DNA of 64,000 bases, taken from contig OX393581.1 of the NCBI GenBank assembly GCA_947652605.1, forward strand, positions 50,367,924-50,431,923, written 5' to 3'. This DNA comes from Elmis aenea (taxonomy: Eukaryota; Arthropoda; Insecta; Coleoptera; Elmidae). How positions within the stretch are numbered: position 1 is the stretch's first letter; every line of letters starts with the position of its first letter. The notes under the pieces were generated by a model. The model was not told where the DNA came from. It did no database searches and saw only the letters and a list, made by a program, of their open reading frames with translations. A program made the translations under genes and the position numbers. Below are positions 61,901 through 64,000 of this stretch, piece by piece.

Positions 61901-63804
61901 CTCCTGAATGCAAGTTTCAAGTCTCTGCCTGAAGTCATAATTGACGCACAGCTGCTAGACCGAGTCATGAATGACTTCAGACAGAGACTTAAAACTTGCA
62001 TTTAGGAGTGTGGCCGCCACCTGATGGATATAATTTTCCATAACTAAATAATCATGGTAAATCAAATAGCATATGTTGTTTCTCAATTTGTAATAAATAA
62101 GTTTGCTTTTTCTTGAAAATCAACCGAGTTCTGTTCATTCATTTATATACTTGATTAAAAACAAACAAAAAAAAAACAACTTTTCGTTCAAGAGGATACT
62201 TGACTTTGTTATAACAAATGGCAGATGTTATTCTTCACTTTGCAAAAAAAAAACAAAAAAAAACTTGAAAATCAACCGAGTTCTGTTCATTCAAAAAACG
62301 TCCGTTTCCCACAAGTCACCCTGTACAATCGTTAAAAATTACTGTTGTTAAACTTTTCGTGGTCAATTCTAATAAAAATTATTACTATTGATTGAGACAG
62401 GGAGTTATTAATAATTTTTAGTATTGTTTAAGCACTTGTTATTTTTAATACAATTCTTTTACTATAAAGTTAGTATATAAATTACTATTTGCTTATTCTC
62501 AGCCTTTTGAGCGAAAAGAATCCCGAATCAGAAAACGAAAAACTCAAAGTAAAGAGCCTTTGAATGATATTTTCTAAACTGGAATACGTTATTAAGTCTT
62601 AATCGCAAGGTTTTTGTGCTTTCCGATGAATTTACTGCTGAAATTTTTAATCCCAAACGAAACAAATAAAAAATTTACTACAGCGTTTAGTTAAATAAAT
62701 TCACGAATATTAAAGTGAAGTTTTTTGTACAGATAATTATTTTGTTTGAGTTTGAAATCATCTCACGATAAACTTCAATGGTAAATCCATAGATTATTAA
62801 ATTATTTAATCAAGCACCCAGTTTCTGTTGGCTCATAATGCATGCATTGGATTACCAGTATCAACTAAGAAATTCTCTTTGACTTGATGATGAAGCAAAT
62901 TCTGAACTCTAGTTACTGGAACCAATAAATTAACAAATATTGCAAGTTCCTCGGGTTAACAGCAGTGCTCGAATCCGAAAAAAAAATAGTTAACGGTTAA
63001 TCGAAATCAAGAGCTTTATTTCTACAACGGTTTTTGTTTAAAAAACCAGTTTCATGCCCTGGTTTACAGTAAAGCTAAAGTTTTAATTTTAACAGATTAA
63101 GACTGTTTAAGAATTGAGAGAAAATGTGTGCCAACTATCCTTTTATAAGAAATTGTTTTGGGTGTAAACTTTCTTATTTTTTTTGTGAACGACCAATATT
63201 ATAAATATGTTTCCACTGTAAATAGAATAAATATTGCACCTTTATCCCTTAACGCAGACTATGTATTTTCCTTGTTTCAGAAGAAGGTCAAACAAGCCAG
63301 TGAAAGAGATTTTCGATACCAGGTAAGATCAAAAATTAAAGTTTGGGAACAGAAAACTTCTTGTGTTAAAGAATTTGCAAGTTTTTGTTGGACCGATTTT
63401 CAATCTTGTTTTAAAATGATACTTATATAGGGTGTCGCAGTAAGAACTCCCCAGCCCTGTAGCTTTTTTATTTTAGAAGATAAAACTAGTTCATTTGGTT
63501 TTCCATAAAACAGAATCATTTAAAAATACATTTTTATGTGTATATGCAACTTTTGAGAGTGTAATTATTTTTATTTAATTAATATTTATGTGTTTTAAAA
63601 TGTCTTTAATGTTTTAGAGTATAATGCGCAACTTAGTGCGCCGCTATGTTACCGTCGAGCAACGCAAAGCGGAAAACCAGGGCGTCACAGAAGACGACGT
63701 TAATGAAATAAAACAGGATATATCTGCCTTTCGTTTCGAACTCATAGAAATACTGAAGAATTCCGGTATGAACACTTCGACGGCAACATCTGGAATAGGT
63801 ACAG
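31710..63804 (+). CDS. Trpgamma: TRPC-type cation channel, insect Trp-gamma-like (internal exons; both ends outside window)
   Basis: Plasma-membrane, calcium-permeable cation channel subunit acting downstream of phospholipase C. Ten in-frame exons are visible: 31710-31944, 38110-38235, 42990-43129, 44412-44521, 51866-51999, 53172-53349, 55350-55545, 60869-61063, 63281-63322, 63618-63804 (1543 nt). They cover pre-S1, S1-S6, the pore with FGLVDL, the TRP box [10 protein letters not shown], the PPPFNIVP segment and the [14 protein letters not shown] ... [18 protein letters not shown] region. These last two segments match Trp-gamma better than Drosophila TRP (LVRRYITAEQRRR) or TRPL (WRYVAAMHRKF), from memory of those sequences. 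The ankyrin repeats, start codon and C-terminal tail are missing. Introns of 4-7 kb are loaded with transposons. All splice sites are GT-AG. Family is certain; the gamma paralogue is likely. Confidence 0.92.
32325..32546. mobile_element. TA-flanked MITE with about 55-bp inverted repeats
   Basis: Begins CAGGGTAGTGC at 32325 and ends GCACCACCCTG at 32546, with TA on both sides. The arms share GATGCTCACCATTGCTATCTT and GAAGCGGTAAGAG / CTCTTACCGTTTC. It has no coding capacity and lies in a channel intron. The related string CTCTTACCGTTT also occurs at about 39155. Confidence 0.85.
32550..34120. other. Channel intron, no feature recognised
   Basis: AT-rich intronic DNA. Short open frames such as 33858-34076 show no family resemblance. 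Confidence 0.45.
34125..34690 (+). mobile_element. LINE reverse transcriptase fragment
   Basis: Broken frames show [11 protein letters not shown], [22 protein letters not shown] and [12 protein letters not shown] (catalytic FADD at about 34543-34554). It ends near 34690 after a VSWRD-containing 3' segment. It shares long stretches with 41050-41560 and so belongs to the same family, with many frameshifts. Confidence 0.75.
34920..35570 (+). mobile_element. LINE 3'-terminal fragment
   Basis: Encodes [17 protein letters not shown] and a [12 protein letters not shown] block. In a second frame it shows [19 protein letters not shown] and [16 protein letters not shown], the usual C-terminal landmarks of an RTE/CR1-like RT protein. 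The 3' non-coding end contains AACGCCTCGGCGTTAGCC. Confidence 0.75.
35571..37130. other. Channel intron, no feature recognised
   Basis: AT-rich with no convincing open frame. Confidence 0.4.
37135..37680 (-). mobile_element. Jockey-like LINE fragment
   Basis: The - strand carries a broken RT C-terminal segment including [11 protein letters not shown] (around 37565-37530), a trait of Jockey-type elements, followed by further C-terminal coding remnants. Stops interrupt it. Confidence 0.6.
38110..38235 (+). CDS. Trpgamma: Trp-gamma exon: S1 end, S1-S2 loop, S2 start
   Basis: Completes the Phe codon of the previous exon. Encodes [14 protein letters not shown], an acidic loop ([12 protein letters not shown]), then [14 protein letters not shown]. 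Leaves one base of a Gly codon. Confidence 0.93.
38469..39204. mobile_element. Possible CAGGGTG-type element
   Basis: CAGGGTGTGGCGATA at 38469 and GAGAACCCTGTATATA at about 39194-39209 are flanked by TA and could be two ends of one element. The terminal repeats agree only over the first bases. Tentative. Confidence 0.35.
39592..39650. mobile_element. Solo end of a hAT-like MITE
   Basis: GGGCTACCGGAGCCCGCGAG followed by a tract ending GGACATCACTGCTCTAACC looks like the right terminus of a hAT-type element (reverse complement starting CAGTGATGTCC). No left end was found. Confidence 0.4.
39660..40960. other. Channel intron, no feature recognised
   Basis: AT-rich. Open frames at 40057-40245 and 40394-40585 are short and featureless. 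Confidence 0.4.
40970..41600 (+). mobile_element. LINE reverse transcriptase fragment, second copy
   Basis: Broken RT coding sequence with [60 protein letters not shown] and an FADVVLLAK box in which one Asp of FADD has been lost. It is the same family as 34125-34690. Confidence 0.8.
41610..42985. other. Channel intron, no feature recognised
   Basis: Only short unrelated open frames (for example 42190-42483). Confidence 0.4.
42990..43129 (+). CDS. Trpgamma: Trp-gamma exon: S2 end to S3
   Basis: Encodes [18 protein letters not shown], then [21 protein letters not shown], corresponding to the S2-S3 linker and S3. Ends in phase 0 before GTAAGT. Confidence 0.93.
43390..44100 (-). mobile_element. 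LINE C-terminal fragment with zinc-knuckle-like motif
   Basis: The - strand encodes [20 protein letters not shown] followed by CEGF, the CxxC...H...C motif common at the C-terminus of Jockey/Loa-type RT proteins. A (TTA/ATT)-rich 3' end lies at about 43397. Confidence 0.65.
44412..44521 (+). CDS. Trpgamma: Trp-gamma exon: S3-S4 loop and S4 start
   Basis: Encodes [20 protein letters not shown], then [16 protein letters not shown], ending with two bases of a Ser codon. Confidence 0.93.
44530..45970. other. Channel intron, no feature recognised
   Basis: AT-rich with no recognised element. Confidence 0.4.
45977..46423. mobile_element. MITE with about 35-bp inverted repeats
   Basis: The left arm ATTCACAAAAT, a short gap, then AGGGTAACTGCTACAGTTAT is mirrored on the right by AATAACTGTAGCAGTTACCC followed by TATTTTGTGAAT. 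The left arm has an extra 7-8 bases. No coding capacity. It is in a channel intron. Confidence 0.75.
47185..47885. mobile_element. Palindromic MITE (fold-back), copy 1
   Basis: The arms mirror each other over nearly the full length. CAAAACTAAATGTTTTGCAG, GTGCCACTGGCCATTT and ACGGTTCCGGAGAAAAACG on the left recur as their complements on the right (GTTTTTCTCCGGAACCGT and so on). The centre is near 47535. A second, interrupted copy is at 59020-60490. Confidence 0.8.
48260..50045 (-). mobile_element. LINE reverse transcriptase, split by a Harbinger element
   Basis: The - strand from about 50040 to 49500 encodes RT core motifs: [35 protein letters not shown] (first catalytic Asp region) and [14 protein letters not shown]. 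It continues past the insertion at about 48489-48260 with lower resemblance. Several stops are present. It lies in the intron before the S4 exon. Confidence 0.75.
48490..49489. mobile_element. PIF/Harbinger element with transposase and MADF remnants
   Basis: Exactly 1000 bp, with long inverted ends GGCCCCGGCTCCACGTACGA / its complement ending CGTGGAGCCGTGGCC. Flanks are TAA and TTA, near the TWA preference of this superfamily. The + strand at 48804-48911 encodes [20 protein letters not shown], the start of a MADF DNA-binding domain. The - strand at 49238-48970 encodes the transposase C-terminus with [20 protein letters not shown] and CCALHNF. Both ORFs are incomplete and converge, matching the two-gene layout of Harbinger elements. 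Confidence 0.85.
50050..51860. other. Channel intron, no feature recognised
   Basis: No recognised repeat or gene. Confidence 0.4.
51866..51999 (+). CDS. Trpgamma: Trp-gamma exon: S4, S4-S5 linker and S5
   Basis: Encodes [20 protein letters not shown], then [20 protein letters not shown] and SCG, the S4-S5 linker and S5. Leaves one base of a Gly codon. Confidence 0.93.
52005..53170. other. Channel intron with a hAT-like end fragment
   Basis: At about 52940-52985 the string ending CATTTTGGAAACCACTGATT resembles the right end of a hAT-type MITE. Otherwise featureless. Confidence 0.35.
53172..53349 (+). CDS. Trpgamma: Trp-gamma exon: S5 end and extracellular turret
   Basis: Encodes [16 protein letters not shown], a cysteine-bearing extracellular loop with two potential N-glycosylation sites (NQT, NCS), then [10 protein letters not shown]. 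Ends with two bases of an Asn codon. Confidence 0.93.
53355..54635. other. Channel intron, no feature recognised
   Basis: AT-rich with no family resemblance. Confidence 0.4.
54640..55280 (-). mobile_element. Jockey-like LINE C-terminal fragment
   Basis: The - strand encodes [20 protein letters not shown] and VKYLGM near 55220-55085. It then encodes [20 protein letters not shown] and [13 protein letters not shown] at 54868-54644, the end of a Jockey-type RT protein. The two parts are in different frames. It ends about 70 bp before the pore exon acceptor. Confidence 0.75.
55350..55545 (+). CDS. Trpgamma: Trp-gamma exon: pore helix, selectivity filter and S6
   Basis: Encodes [17 protein letters not shown], with the filter-region acidic residue in FGLVDL, and then [20 protein letters not shown] and [17 protein letters not shown], which is S6. 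It ends in phase 0 immediately before the TRP box exon. This exon is the most diagnostic of the channel. Confidence 0.95.
55550..56720. other. Channel intron with a possible hAT end
   Basis: ATCAGGGGGGACCCAAAAAT (56425) through ACGCCACTGATTCAG (56475-56489) looks like a short hAT-type terminal remnant. Nothing else recognised. Confidence 0.35.
56728..58266 (-). mobile_element. PIF/Harbinger element with TTA target duplication
   Basis: Inverted ends GGCCGTTTTCACACACGACG / complement, flanked by TTA on both sides (56725-56727 and 58267-58269), the classic Harbinger signature. Subterminal GCCGTCG-rich repeats lie at both ends. The - strand at 58131-57889 encodes [20 protein letters not shown] and [18 protein letters not shown], the N-terminal part of a Harbinger transposase. 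The catalytic part is missing. A separate palindromic element (57060-57706) is inserted in it. Confidence 0.88.
57060..57706. mobile_element. TA-flanked palindromic element nested in Harbinger
   Basis: Starts CAGGGTGGCGTATATTTCG at 57060 and ends GGCCACCCTG at 57706, with TA on both sides. The arms mirror each other over about 300 bp each. Shared strings include TTTTCGAAATATAGCCAAAA, GGCATGGTTTTTTGTCCTTA and ATAAGATGGCGATGTTCAAT with their complements. The centre is near 57335. No coding capacity. Confidence 0.88.
59020..60490. mobile_element. Palindromic MITE, copy 2, interrupted
   Basis: 59028-59130 matches the left arm of the 47185 copy (AAAACTAAATGTTTTGCAGAG, GCCACTGGCCATTTC). 60107-60490 matches its right half (CTATGCAAGTCGCATAGATT, TTTCTCCGGAACCGTTTAAG). 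The intervening 59140-60100 is unrelated, so the copy has been split by an insertion or built from two fragments. Confidence 0.6.
60600..60840 (-). mobile_element. LINE 3'-end fragment abutting the TRP-box exon
   Basis: The - strand encodes [20 protein letters not shown] and [10 protein letters not shown], the tail of an RT protein. It ends less than 30 bp before the splice acceptor at 60867-60868. Confidence 0.65.
60869..61063 (+). CDS. Trpgamma: Trp-gamma exon: TRP box and proximal C-terminus
   Basis: Encodes [19 protein letters not shown], which contains the TRP box helix, then [19 protein letters not shown] and a basic stretch [12 protein letters not shown]. It is phase 0 at both ends (65 codons). 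Confidence 0.95.
61599..62323. mobile_element. 725-bp near-perfect palindromic (fold-back) element
   Basis: TA-flanked (61597-61598, 62324-62325), starting CAGGGTAATACTTGTAAG and ending ACAAGTCACCCTG. The arms of about 345 bp mirror each other with few differences. Examples are GAACAGAACTCGGTTGATTT, CATATGCTATTTGATTTACC and CCATCAGGTGGCGGCCAC, each with its complement on the other side. The loop of about 30 bp is centred near 61955. The arm next to the loop (GCAAGTTTCAAGTCTCTGCC) could derive from a transposase gene. It is in the intron after the TRP-box exon. Confidence 0.92.
62330..63275. other. Channel intron, no feature recognised
   Basis: AT-rich with no recognised repeat or gene. Confidence 0.4.
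63281..63322 (+). CDS. Trpgamma: Trp-gamma 42-nt exon in proximal C-terminus
   Basis: Encodes the 14 residues [14 protein letters not shown] between TTGTTTCAG and GTAAGA. Phase 0 at both ends, so inclusion or skipping keeps the frame. It is too short to show up as an open frame, but it joins its neighbours to give the conserved run [16 protein letters not shown]. Confidence 0.9.
63618..63804 (+). CDS. Trpgamma: Trp-gamma exon: conserved C-terminal segment (last visible exon)
   Basis: Encodes [38 protein letters not shown] and [19 protein letters not shown], ending ACAG before GTAAAA with one base left over. Without splicing the frame would stop at 63822-63824. The gene continues past the window. 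Confidence 0.93.
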
Positions 63805-64000
63805 GTAAAATTCCCAATTTGTGATCCTGCGATAGATTTATAGCACCCACATCACCCCATGAATTTTTATGCAAACTCCTTATAAGTGTTAGTGATTTTG
63901 TTGAAAACAGAACTGTAGAATGTTTGGATCACTTTTGCATGCAGAATTTATCCCATCATCATTCGTTTTTCTCTAGTTTTATACATTTGATGTAGAAGTC

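Noticed and set aside
63805..63824. Channel ending by read-through at the stop 63822-63824
   Set aside because: A good GTAAAA donor follows ACAG, and TRPC proteins continue well past this segment; read-through would be intron retention.
1..64000. tRNA, rRNA or other structured RNA genes
   Set aside because: I looked for cloverleaf-like boxes and conserved rRNA strings and saw none; a covariance-model search would be needed to exclude weak ones.

Overview
This is AT-rich eukaryotic DNA with GT-AG introns, degenerate retroelements and many DNA transposons. The protein content points to an insect. The transposon mix (PIF/Harbinger, hAT, pogo/Tigger, TA-flanked fold-back elements, RTE/Jockey-like LINEs) would suit a beetle, but that is inference and no genus is proposed.

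Left half, 1 to 29.4 kb: a head-to-tail array of four acid sphingomyelinase (SMPD1/Asm-type) genes, all on the + strand. Only the last exon of copy A is present (2578-2725). Copies B (11719-16666), C (19366-23851) and D (25872-29325) each have the same ten-exon structure with the same intron phases. Each encodes a signal peptide, a saposin-B domain and a binuclear-metal phosphoesterase domain with all seven expected metal ligands. B and C are intact, at 604 and 606 aa. D carries a frameshift in its last exon and ends early, at 587 aa. C and D are the youngest pair; A and B resemble each other more at the C-terminus.

Right half, 31.7 to 64 kb: ten consecutive exons of a TRPC-type cation channel, also on the + strand, best matched to insect Trp-gamma. 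They run from the pre-S1 region through S1-S6, pore, TRP box and the proximal C-terminus, and continue beyond the window. No ankyrin-repeat or linker-helix exons were found anywhere to the left, so the 5' half of the channel gene should lie upstream of position 1. If the assembly is right, the whole sphingomyelinase array sits inside one very large Trp-gamma intron.

Between and inside these genes is a dense graveyard of mobile elements, often nested. Examples are a hAT element with perfect 8-bp target duplications inside a LINE, two PIF/Harbinger elements (one with both transposase and MADF remnants, one with a 647-bp palindrome inserted in it), two complementary Tigger-like derelicts, and at least five TA-flanked elements that begin CAGGGT and end ACCCTG. 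Several of these are long inverted repeats inside channel introns; the most symmetrical is 725 bp (61599-62323). I found no tRNA, rRNA, CRISPR array or prokaryotic feature, and no clear undescribed gene system. The most noteworthy features are the nested gene array, the decaying D copy and the intronic hairpins.
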